Shown in pieces: positions 1-6,792 of a stretch of DNA of 38,343 nt (its first letter is position 1; every line of letters begins with the position of its first letter). Source of the DNA: Verrucomicrobiota bacterium (GTDB lineage: Bacteria; Verrucomicrobiota; Verrucomicrobiia; Opitutales; Opitutaceae). Under the pieces are notes generated by a model. It did no database searches. It saw only the letters and a program-made list of their open reading frames with translations, and was not told where the DNA came from. The stretch lies in the NCBI GenBank assembly GCA_030832235.1, contig JAURJO010000110.1, positions 1 to 38,343 of the forward strand, written 5' to 3'. Made by a program: the position numbers and the translations under genes.

Positions 1-306
1 CCCCTTCACGTCGATTTCGTCCACGTCGATCTTTCCGCCCGAAATGTACGCCCACGCCGAGTAGCGGGCGGATACCTCTCCTACCTCAAGGGCGAGACCG
101 GGCTGCTTCAGCTTAACACCGCGGACGGTGGCCGAGGAGAACCCGGCCGCGACCTCGCCGACCTCAAGATTCAGGTCAGGCTGGCCCGCAAGGGCCTTGC
201 GCACGGCCCAGGTCTGGAATCCCGAGCTGAGCGCGACAGCGCCGGCGATGACGACCAGCGTGAGCAGTGAACCGAGGGCGATGATGACGATCTTCGCGGC
301 TTTCAT
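1..306 (-). CDS. AsmA-like envelope protein, N-terminal part (runs off the window)
   Basis: The reverse strand reads from an ATG at 306-304 to the window edge without a stop, giving 102 codons of a protein whose C-terminus lies outside. Residues 5-27 form one hydrophobic segment, which fits a signal anchor in the inner membrane. After it comes a short alternating pattern (VGEVAAGFSSATVRGVKLKQ, then a similar VGEVSARYS stretch) of the kind that begins AsmA/TamB-like proteins, which are anchored in the inner membrane and extend into the periplasm. The family call is an inference from this pattern; the diagnostic C-terminal part is not visible. It lies on the same strand as the sulfatase, 153 bases downstream of its stop. 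Confidence 0.6.
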   Translation of the reverse strand, partial: MKAAKIVIIALGSLLTLVVIAGAVALSSGFQTWAVRKALAGQPDLNLEVGEVAAGFSSATVRGVKLKQPGLALEVGEVSARYSAWAYISGGKIDVDEIDVKG

Positions 307-413
307 GGTAAGCCTGACACCAGTCCTCTCAACGGGTTGCTGCGACAAGTGAAAATCCCGCCTTACCGCACGCTGGGCGGACTATCCCGGCCTAGCGATT
401 TTGATCCCCGCCG

Positions 414-432
414 CCTGCCCCCGCGGGGCAGG
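414..432 (-). terminator. Hairpin downstream of the sulfatase gene, possible weak terminator
   Basis: An 8-bp perfect stem (cctgcccc / ggggcagg) with a 3-base loop lies 28 bases past the sulfatase stop. No T-run follows on the minus strand, so it may only stabilise the transcript end. Confidence 0.3.
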
Positions 433-459
433 TTGGCGAAACTTGCCCCGAGACCTACG

Positions 460-1806
460 TCACTTGCCCGAGGGGGGCGATTGCCATGGCACGGCGCCGC
501 CGCGTTGAATGTGCAGCGCGAGACGGGACTGGAGTTCGCGGGCGACGCGTTGGTTCTGCGCGAACACATTGTTCCTCTCCTGCGGATCCTCGCGGAGGTT
601 AAACAGCTCGAGCGGGGAATAGGGTGTGTTCTGCGTGATCTTCCAATCGCCGCGGACCAGCGCGTGGTAATCCTTGCCGCCGTAAGCCGGGCCGCCTTCG
701 CGACGCACGAAGTAAAGTTCGCGCTCGGCGGTAGCCGGTGCCGCGCCGCGCAGGATCGGCACGAGGCTCAAGGCGTCGGTTCCCGCCGGCACGGGCCGGC
801 CGGCCGCTTCGAGGCAGGTGGCAAAGAGATCGAACAGGAGCCCGGCGTAGGTGCTCTCCGTGCCGGGCTTGGCTACGCCGGGCCAGCGGACGATGAAGGG
901 CACGCGCAAACCGCCGTCGTAGTGGCTCTGTTTTCCGTCGCGCCACGGGTCGTTGTTGTTCGCGTGCGGCAGCGAGCCGCCGTTGTCGGAACTGAACGCG
1001 ACCAGCGTGTTCCCCTCGAGGCCGGTTTCGCGGAGCGTCGCCAGCACGCGACCGATGCCGTCGTCCATGTGCTCCACCAGCGCGACCGTGGCGGCGCGCG
1101 GGGCTGGCAGACCCGGGTTCCGTTCCTTCACGCGGGCTAGAGCTTCGGCGGGCGGCTCGATCGGAGAGTGCGGGGCGTTGTAGGCAAGATAGAGGAAGAA
1201 TGGTTTTCCCTCGGCCCCGCGCGCGCGGAGGTACTCGCAGGTCCAGTTCGTGAAAAGGTCGGTGGCGTGGCCGGTCGGGGTGATCATCTCGCGGTTGCGC
1301 CGGAGGTAATTGTTTCCGTGCCGCAGGTGCGTCGTGTAGCTGTCCATCATGTCCCCAAGGAAGCCGTGGAAGAAATCAAAGCCTCGGTCGTTGGGTAGGT
1401 TCGGTGCCTCGAGCCCTAGGTGCCACTTTCCAATGATCGCCGTGTGGTAGCCGGCGGGGCGGAGCAGGTCGCCGATCGTGGGCACGCCCGGTGCAAGGTG
1501 ACCCCAGGAATTGGCAGGCGCGGTGCGGATTACCCCGGGCACGCCCACGCGGTCGGGAAAGCGCCCCGTGAGCAGCGCGGCGCGCGAAGGTGAGCACACG
1601 GTGCAATTGGCCCGCATGCCGGTGAAGCGCACGCCTTCGGCGGCGAGGCGGTCGATATTTGGCGTACGCACGTCGGCGCCGCGGCGGAAGGAGCCGACGT
1701 CGCCGTAGCCGAGGTCATCGGCGAGAATGACGATGAAGTTCGGCGGTTGGGCGGCGACTGGCAGAGTGAGAGCGGCTAAGAGGCCGAGCAGGGTGGCGAT
1801 GCGCAT
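460..1806 (-). CDS. Secreted sulfatase (arylsulfatase family)
   Basis: Hydrolyses sulfate esters, probably on a polysaccharide or glycoside outside the cytoplasm. The 448-residue protein starts with a signal peptide (about residues 1-19). The metal-binding DD pair is at residues 30-31, followed by GYGDVG. The sulfatase signature CSPSRAALLTGR begins at Cys71, the residue expected to be converted to formylglycine, so this is a Cys-type sulfatase needing a maturation enzyme that is not in this window. Near the C-terminus an 'EDPQERNN' stretch matches the usual end of the domain. The length is normal for single-domain sulfatases. An AGGA lies about 10 bases before the ATG. It is the last gene of a three-gene strip, 36 bases after the kinase. 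The exact substrate cannot be read from the sequence. Confidence 0.93.
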   Translation of the reverse strand: MRIATLLGLLAALTLPVAAQPPNFIVILADDLGYGDVGSFRRGADVRTPNIDRLAAEGVRFTGMRANCTVCSPSRAALLTGRFPDRVGVPGVIRTAPANSWGHLAPGVPTIGDLLRPAGYHTAIIGKWHLGLEAPNLPNDRGFDFFHGFLGDMMDSYTTHLRHGNNYLRRNREMITPTGHATDLFTNWTCEYLRARGAEGKPFFLYLAYNAPHSPIEPPAEALARVKERNPGLPAPRAATVALVEHMDDGIGRVLATLRETGLEGNTLVAFSSDNGGSLPHANNNDPWRDGKQSHYDGGLRVPFIVRWPGVAKPGTESTYAGLLFDLFATCLEAAGRPVPAGTDALSLVPILRGAAPATAERELYFVRREGGPAYGGKDYHALVRGDWKITQNTPYSPLELFNLREDPQERNNVFAQNQRVARELQSRLALHIQRGGAVPWQSPPSGK

Positions 1807-1842
1807 GGCGGGAATCCTTGAGGGTAAGGGATGAGCTGCCCG

Positions 1843-2724
1843 TCAGGCGGCGGGTTCGGGAAACTCCGCGATGCCGGGATGGGCGGCATTGGCCGCCGCG
1901 TAGGGCAGCGCGTGGCGCACGGCCTCGTCGAGGGTGCCACCTCGCTGGTAGAGCGCGGTGAGCACGCACGCGAACAGGACGTCGCCGGAGCCGGTGGGAG
2001 AAACCTCGGTGACCTTGGGCGGCAGGAAAGTCCGTTCGCCCGCGGCGTCGCGTACACGCACCGGCGCGGGGCCGTCGGTCACGATCCAGCGGGATGCGCC
2101 GGTAACGCTGCCGGAGCAGACGTTTTCCGGGAGACCGGCGAACTCCTGCGCGTTGATCTTCACGAGGTCCGGGCGGAGAGACGCGAGGTCGGCCAGGGCC
2201 GGCCCGTAGGTATCGACTGCGAGCGCCGCGCGGCGGGCCCAGCGCGCGAGCGCGTCGCGCAATGGTGCGAAGGCGGGTGTCGCCCAGCCCGGCAGACTGC
2301 CGCACACCGCGAGCACCGTGCCGGCAGGCTGGGCGTCGAGGAACGCCGCGCAGGCGGCGGCCGCCGTCGCGTCGGGCGGAACGTCAGGCCCGAGAAATGT
2401 CGTCTCTGGCCGGTTGGCGGCGCGGACCACGGTCCCGGCGCGGGTGGCGCCAGTCGTGCGGAAGACCCGGTGATGAAAACCACGGGCTTGCAGCCACTCC
2501 TCGCATTCGGTTCCGGTGGCGCCGCCCGCAAAGCAGAGCGCCGTGTGGGGCGCGCCGAGACGCCGGAGCATCCGCGCGACGTTGATGCCCTTGCCGCCGA
2601 CCTGGAACGACTCCGCGCGGGCGCGTTGCGTCGCGCCGGGTGACCACGTGTCGAATTCGAGGGTGCGCTCCGCGAGGAGGTTTCCGGTGAGCGTGAGGAT
2701 CAGCGGGGTGGGGGCGGCGGTCAT
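1843..2724 (-). CDS. PfkB-family sugar kinase, 1-phosphofructokinase/tagatose-6-phosphate kinase type
   Basis: Phosphorylates a sugar or sugar phosphate in the cytoplasm using ATP. The 293-residue protein has the N-terminal PfkB signature GGKGINVARML around residue 44 and the C-terminal signature SPTGSGDVLFA with the catalytic Asp. The GGKGINVAR form and the 'LTGNLLAERTLEFD' opening resemble FruK/LacC more than ribokinase, so a hexose phosphate is a likely substrate (inference). The ATG at 2724-2722 overlaps the TGA of the MFS transporter in an ATGA junction, which argues for this start rather than any of the longer readings of the same frame. It sits between the transporter and the sulfatase, so it may phosphorylate the imported sugar. 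Confidence 0.88.
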   Translation of the reverse strand: MTAAPTPLILTLTGNLLAERTLEFDTWSPGATQRARAESFQVGGKGINVARMLRRLGAPHTALCFAGGATGTECEEWLQARGFHHRVFRTTGATRAGTVVRAANRPETTFLGPDVPPDATAAAACAAFLDAQPAGTVLAVCGSLPGWATPAFAPLRDALARWARRAALAVDTYGPALADLASLRPDLVKINAQEFAGLPENVCSGSVTGASRWIVTDGPAPVRVRDAAGERTFLPPKVTEVSPTGSGDVLFACVLTALYQRGGTLDEAVRHALPYAAANAAHPGIAEFPEPAA

Positions 2725-4142
2725 CGCGGGTCGCGTTGGGCTCGGTAAAACACGTGGTTCACGAGGAAGCCGAGGCCGAAGACGCCGCTGAGCGTGCGGA
2801 TGTTGCGCATGGCGCCGAAAACCATCGTGAGCGGGCTCGCGCGCGGCTCGCGCACCCGCAGGAGCAGCGCGCAGCCGAGCAGGGCCAGCACCGGTTGCAC
2901 GAGGAAGCACAGGTGGTGCACCGCGAAGGCGTCGGACCAGCGCGCGAGCGCCCACGTGAGCACCAGCCCGCCGGTGACGGGCGCGATCGCGGCGACGAGC
3001 GAGGTGATCGCGAGGTTGAGCCCGATGGCCAGGTTGCGGGCCTCGAGGGGGAGCAGGCGCAGCAGCAGCGTGAACTGGCCGAGGATGAAGCCCGCGCCCG
3101 TCGCGCCGCCCCAGATCCACATCCCGTAGAGCAGGGCGCGGTTCTCGAGGTTGAGGAAGCACCAGGCGAAGTTCTGCACCTGCCAGAGGATGAGCGACAC
3201 TGCCATAACGGGACGGTTGCCGAAGCGGTCGAGCAGGCGTCCCCACGCCGGCAGCGAGAGCGCGCCGCTCAGCTGCGCGAGCGTGGCGAGCAGGCCGACG
3301 TCGAATGCCGAAAGTTCCAGCTGTTCGAACATGAACACATGGTAGAATGGCCCGAAGCAATTGGCGGCGAAGGACCACACCGCGCCGAACGCGATGAAGA
3401 CGAGCAGCGAACGCGCGCCGAGCACGAGGCGCAGTTGCTCGCCGAGCGCGCTGGGCTCCGACGGCGGCGCGCGCCGCGCACGGGTCGGGCTGATCCATTG
3501 CCAACGCAGCGAGAACACACGCATGACGCAGGCGCCGGCGATCAGCGCCTGGAAGACGGGGATCGCGTAGTCCCACTGCGCCAGCGACCAGCCGGCGACC
3601 AGCATGAAAACGAGCGTCGAAAACTGCAGCGTGCCGTTGCGGCGGCCGAAGTATTTTCCGCGGATGCGGTACGGCACCCATTCCTGGATCCACGCGTTCC
3701 AGGAAACACCCGCCACCGCCCCGAAGCAGCTCGTGACGAGAAACCAGACCGACAGCCAGAGTCCGGCCACGCCGGGATCATTGCGCGGGATGTATGGCAG
3801 CAGCACCCCGAACAGCGCCCAGCACGCGAGGTGGAGCGACGCCGCGCCAACGCAGATCACCTTGGGCGGACGCCAGCGTGCGAGGAAGCCGGCGATGAAG
3901 ATCTGGAGGAAGTTGCCGAGGAACGGCAGCGCGCTAACCAAGCCGATCGTCGTCTTCGGCAACGCGAACGCCTTGGCGACCAGCGCTGTCATGAACACGT
4001 TCACCGGCAGCGACATCGTGACGATCGGCATCGCCATCACGCCCTCGGCTGTGCCCAGGCGCAGCGACCTAAGCAGGTCGGCCTTGTGCTGTTGGGCGTT
4101 GGCGCGCGAGAGGGCGGCGTTCACGCCGGGTTGGTGCGTCAT
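2721..4142 (-). CDS. Major facilitator superfamily transporter
   Basis: A 473-residue inner-membrane protein with about 12 hydrophobic segments. The loop after the fourth to fifth segment carries VPYRIRGKYFGRRN, a form of the MFS cytoplasmic RG..R motif seen in uncharacterised PVC and Planctomycetes transporters. The ATG at 4142 was chosen because the upstream extension is not hydrophobic, is rich in Arg and Pro, and runs towards a dispersed repeat. No clear Shine-Dalgarno is seen. The stop overlaps the start of the kinase gene (ATGA), so the two are probably translationally coupled. With kinase and sulfatase it forms a likely uptake and use operon for a sugar freed from a sulfated glycan. 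The substrate is not determinable here. Confidence 0.88.
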   Translation of the reverse strand: MTHQPGVNAALSRANAQQHKADLLRSLRLGTAEGVMAMPIVTMSLPVNVFMTALVAKAFALPKTTIGLVSALPFLGNFLQIFIAGFLARWRPPKVICVGAASLHLACWALFGVLLPYIPRNDPGVAGLWLSVWFLVTSCFGAVAGVSWNAWIQEWVPYRIRGKYFGRRNGTLQFSTLVFMLVAGWSLAQWDYAIPVFQALIAGACVMRVFSLRWQWISPTRARRAPPSEPSALGEQLRLVLGARSLLVFIAFGAVWSFAANCFGPFYHVFMFEQLELSAFDVGLLATLAQLSGALSLPAWGRLLDRFGNRPVMAVSLILWQVQNFAWCFLNLENRALLYGMWIWGGATGAGFILGQFTLLLRLLPLEARNLAIGLNLAITSLVAAIAPVTGGLVLTWALARWSDAFAVHHLCFLVQPVLALLGCALLLRVREPRASPLTMVFGAMRNIRTLSGVFGLGFLVNHVFYRAQRDPR

Positions 4143-4550
4143 GCGCGCCGGACCGGCAAGGGCAATTGGCCCGGACCGGTGGCGGAGCGCCGGGGCCGTG
4201 CTGCAGGATTTGCCCTCGAGTCCCTCCACTTGCGTCGGCCTGAAAGTCTCTGGTTTTGAGCAACCACGGATGGACACGGATTAACACGGATTCAGCCCGG
4301 CTCGGGTGTAGCCGCGGCCGATCGCCGCGGAGCATGCGGTTGGTCTGACGGCCGAAGGTGACTCTGAATCGCTCCGCATTTTTTTCACCGCGGATTTCAC
4401 GGATGGCGCGGATGAATGAGAGAAGCTGTAGCTACTTCGGGATGAAATGAGCGGTCGGATTTGAACAGGAAGGCCGGGAAGTGCGGGAAGGCGGTGGCCG
4501 CGGTTCGGCAGGAATTGCGCGGGCGGGAGACCCGCGGCACGATTCGTGGC
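4143..4550. other. Intergenic region between MFS gene and DNA glycosylase
   Basis: A stretch of 408 bases between divergent genes. It holds dispersed repeat R1 copy A (4261-4415). Inside that lies an inverted repeat gcggagc (4327-4333) / gctccgc (4371-4377) followed by seven T. No coding region is convincing. The bases from 4461 are open in the glycosylase frame with a TTG, but read as repeat-like GC-rich sequence (a 5-bp gcggg / cccgc hairpin near 4518-4536). Confidence 0.5.
4261..4415. repeat. Dispersed repeat R1, copy A
   Basis: Two conserved blocks frame this element. Block 1 (4261-4292) contains cacggatggacacggat followed by acacggatt. Block 2 (4386-4415) contains accgcggatttcacggatgg then cgcggatga. 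Between them is cggccgaagg. The same blocks in the same order and almost the same spacing occur at 23178-23328, and part of block 2 occurs inverted at 9554-9571. Identity was judged by eye. Confidence 0.7.
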
Positions 4551-5129
4551 GTGCCTTCCTCGGTTGTCCCTTCCGCCGTTTTCCAGCGTCGCGCGACCGT
4601 CGCGCAGGCGCGCTGGTTACTGGGGAAGCACCTGGTGCGGCGGCACGCCGACGGCCGGATGGAGTCCCGAATCATCACCGAAACCGAGGCTTACGACGGT
4701 GAGCGTGACCTGGCTTGTCACGCCCGCGTCGGCCGTACCGACCGTACCGAGGTGATGTATGCTGCCGGGGGAGTTTGGTACGTGTATTTGTGCTACGGCG
4801 TTCATGAGATGTTGAACCTTGTGGTCGGTCCGGCCGATTGGCCCGCGGCGGTGTTGATTCGCGGGCTGGAGGGCGTCTCGGGTCCTGGGAGGCTCACGCG
4901 GGCTCTCGGCATCGGACGCCATTTGAATGGTGCGGCGGCTTGTGACCCAGTCACCGGACTCTGGATCGAAGACCGTGGCGTGCAGGTGGCGCCGCGAACG
5001 ATCGTGGCGGGGCCGCGGGTAGGTGTTGAGTTCGCCGGACCGGTTTGGGCGGCGAAGCCGTGGCGCTTCAGTCTGAACGCTGATCCGCGAGGCGGGCCTG
5101 CGCGGCCGCGAGCACCGACTCGGGGCTGA
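4551..5129 (+). CDS. mpg: 3-methyladenine DNA glycosylase (AAG/MPG family)
   Basis: Removes alkylated purines from DNA as the first step of base excision repair. The 192-residue protein has the family's ETEAYDG motif near residue 44 (holding the catalytic Glu), then CHARVGRTDRTEVMY and VYLCYGVHEMLN, the equivalents of the DNA-intercalating and active-site strands of human AAG, and GPGRLTRALGI with the conserved Arg and Leu. The GTG at 4551 places the start 11 residues before the first conserved segment. A TTG at 4461 would add 30 residues of repeat-like sequence and is less likely. Its last 62 bases overlap the convergent glycosyltransferase gene, so both C-termini share DNA. Confidence 0.9.
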   Translation: MPSSVVPSAVFQRRATVAQARWLLGKHLVRRHADGRMESRIITETEAYDGERDLACHARVGRTDRTEVMYAAGGVWYVYLCYGVHEMLNLVVGPADWPAAVLIRGLEGVSGPGRLTRALGIGRHLNGAAACDPVTGLWIEDRGVQVAPRTIVAGPRVGVEFAGPVWAAKPWRFSLNADPRGGPARPRAPTRG

Positions 5130-5964
5130 GCGTTGAAAGGTCGGCTGCCTCCCGCAGTACCCGCACCCGTGGCGACGGCGGGGCCCAGGTCGCGGGATCC
5201 GTGGGGCCGAACAGCAGGACGCAGCGGGCGCCGCAACCGGCGGCGAGGTGGCTGATGCCGGAGTCGTGTCCGAGAAACAGTCGGCAGCCCGCCAGTTCCA
5301 CGATCAGTTCCTCGAGGTTTTTTCCCCTGAGCGTGGCGATGCCCGCGGTCGAAAGACCTTGGGCGTCCCAGCGCGCGACCTCCGCCTCGCCGAGGATAAA
5401 AACGGGGCGGATCGGGAGTTCACATGCGACACGAAGCCAGTTCGCCAGCGGCCAGTTCTTCCGCGGCGAACCGCTGCCGGGATGAATGAGAATCGAAGAA
5501 CGTTCGCGCGAGGTGGGTGCCGCGGGGGGGAGCGGGTAAATCAGCGGACCCGGTTGCAGGCCCAACGGGGTCAGGGCGGCTTGAAAATGGCCGGCTGCCG
5601 GTCCGTTTCCGGGCGGGGGCAGCGCCGGCGCCTCCAGGAAGACTTGCCCGGTGCGCGTTGGGAAATGCCGCCGCACCGCGCCGTCCGGGTCGGGCCAGAA
5701 GTTCAGCACCAAATCAAAGCTCGAGAGCCACTCCGCCAACGATCCCGGCAAGGGGCCCGCCTCGTGCAAGGGCGCCCAGCGACCCTCGTGTTGAGATAGG
5801 AGTTCCGAGATCAGACCACGCGCCAGAGCGATGCTTGCCGCCGTGGTGTTGCCGACCAACGTGAGGTGCGCCTCCGGCCAGTGTTGCCGCAGGAGCGCCA
5901 AAGCCGGCAGCGTGACGATCAGGTCGCCGAGCGCACCGCCTCTAAGGACGAGGATCCGGCGCAT
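5068..5964 (-). CDS. Glycosyltransferase family 9, ADP-heptose:LPS heptosyltransferase-like
   Basis: Probably transfers a heptose or related sugar onto the lipopolysaccharide core at the inner face of the cytoplasmic membrane. The 298-residue protein opens with ILVLRGGALGDLIVTLPAL (residues 4-22), the family N-terminus with the catalytic-type Asp14. The C-terminal half holds ILIHPGSGSPRKNWP, GHDSGISHLAA and LFGPTDPATW, the nucleotide-sugar binding set of GT9. The ATG at 5964-5962 was chosen because the protein family begins there; the frame is open further upstream but encodes only an Arg-rich tail. The start overlaps the upstream DUF3108 gene by 23 bases, which indicates an operon. The exact acceptor is unknown. 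Confidence 0.88.
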   Translation of the reverse strand: MRRILVLRGGALGDLIVTLPALALLRQHWPEAHLTLVGNTTAASIALARGLISELLSQHEGRWAPLHEAGPLPGSLAEWLSSFDLVLNFWPDPDGAVRRHFPTRTGQVFLEAPALPPPGNGPAAGHFQAALTPLGLQPGPLIYPLPPAAPTSRERSSILIHPGSGSPRKNWPLANWLRVACELPIRPVFILGEAEVARWDAQGLSTAGIATLRGKNLEELIVELAGCRLFLGHDSGISHLAAGCGARCVLLFGPTDPATWAPPSPRVRVLREAADLSTLSPESVLAAAQARLADQRSD

Positions 5965-6730
5965 GGCTCTTCGTCGCCGTCGGCGGAGTGTACGATTCCA
6001 GCACGGCGGTGCCTTTCCCGATCTTGAACTCGACCTCGAATTTAACCGGCAGCCGCCGGGGATCATCGGCGATCCAGACGCGCACCGTGCTGCCGCGCTT
6101 GAACATGCCTTTCGGCGGCGTCCGCTCCATCCGCGGTTCGAGCACCGCGGTGCGGAAAGTGCCGAGCGGCGTGCGCACCTCCTCGGTGCCGGCGTGATGG
6201 ACCGTGAGCTCGTAGAAATCGTTGGCGAAGAGCACGAGCGCCTCGCGACTGCCGCCGGGCGCGAGGTTCCACGTGCGGGTCTGCAGCAAACCCATGATTA
6301 GATCCGTGGGTTCGCCGTCCGGCATTCGCAGGAGCTGGGGTTTTCCGGCGGACTTCGGACCGGAGTAGGTCGCCTCACGGCGTTCGTGGTCGAATGTCAC
6401 CGCGGTCTCCGTCCGCTTCTCGCGCTGCACGCTGGTCTCGCGCAGCGAAAGCAGGTGGCCGTTCGTGAGATCGAAGACGCAGGTCTCCTCCGCGTCGAAG
6501 GGCAGGAGCATCCGCGCGAGTCGGCGCGTGGTGGTGGTCGTCGTCACGACCAGGCGAGGCGTGTCGCTTCTGCCGTCGGCGCGGACCGCGTTGACAGTGA
6601 TTTCCCCCGCACCCGGCACGATCACCCAGGAAACGCGGTACGTGAGCTTCTCCCCGTCGCGGAACGCGAGCTCGGCGGCGGTCGCCGCGGGCAAGGCGGC
6701 GATCAGTAAAAGAAGAGGGCGGATCAGCAT
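5942..6730 (-). CDS. DUF3108-family exported protein
   Basis: A 262-residue protein with a signal peptide (about residues 1-19, MLIRPLLLLIAALPAATAA) and then a beta-rich domain. It begins FRDGEKLTYRVSWVIVPGAG and later carries TDLIMGLLQTRTW and a closing VWIADDPRRLPVKFEVEFKIG segment. That order and those segments are typical of DUF3108, a periplasmic family of unknown biochemical role. The ATG at 6730-6728 gives the signal peptide directly at the N-terminus; the longer reading of the frame adds a non-hydrophobic leader. It overlaps the glycosyltransferase and lies 62 bases after the nuclease-ligase gene on the same strand. A link to envelope assembly is inferred from the GT9 neighbour only. 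Confidence 0.82.
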   Translation of the reverse strand: MLIRPLLLLIAALPAATAAELAFRDGEKLTYRVSWVIVPGAGEITVNAVRADGRSDTPRLVVTTTTTTRRLARMLLPFDAEETCVFDLTNGHLLSLRETSVQREKRTETAVTFDHERREATYSGPKSAGKPQLLRMPDGEPTDLIMGLLQTRTWNLAPGGSREALVLFANDFYELTVHHAGTEEVRTPLGTFRTAVLEPRMERTPPKGMFKRGSTVRVWIADDPRRLPVKFEVEFKIGKGTAVLESYTPPTATKSHAPDPRP

Positions 6731-6792
6731 GTAACCGGAGTGAACTTGTCCCGCCCGTTGCGGTGTGACGAGCGCGCAAAGGCGGGACTGCT

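Noticed and set aside
2725..3693. Extension of the PfkB kinase frame to 616 codons
   Set aside because: The added part is an Arg/Pro/Ala-rich antisense-type reading of the MFS gene; the kinase family starts at the ATGA junction.
2736..4259. Plus-strand open frame of 507 codons opposite the MFS transporter
   Set aside because: It translates to Glu/Arg/His-rich sequence without motifs; the opposite strand has clear membrane segments.
4327..4385. Inverted repeat gcggagc/gctccgc followed by seven T as a terminator
   Set aside because: The loop is 37 bases and no gene on the plus strand ends upstream; it lies within repeat R1 copy A.
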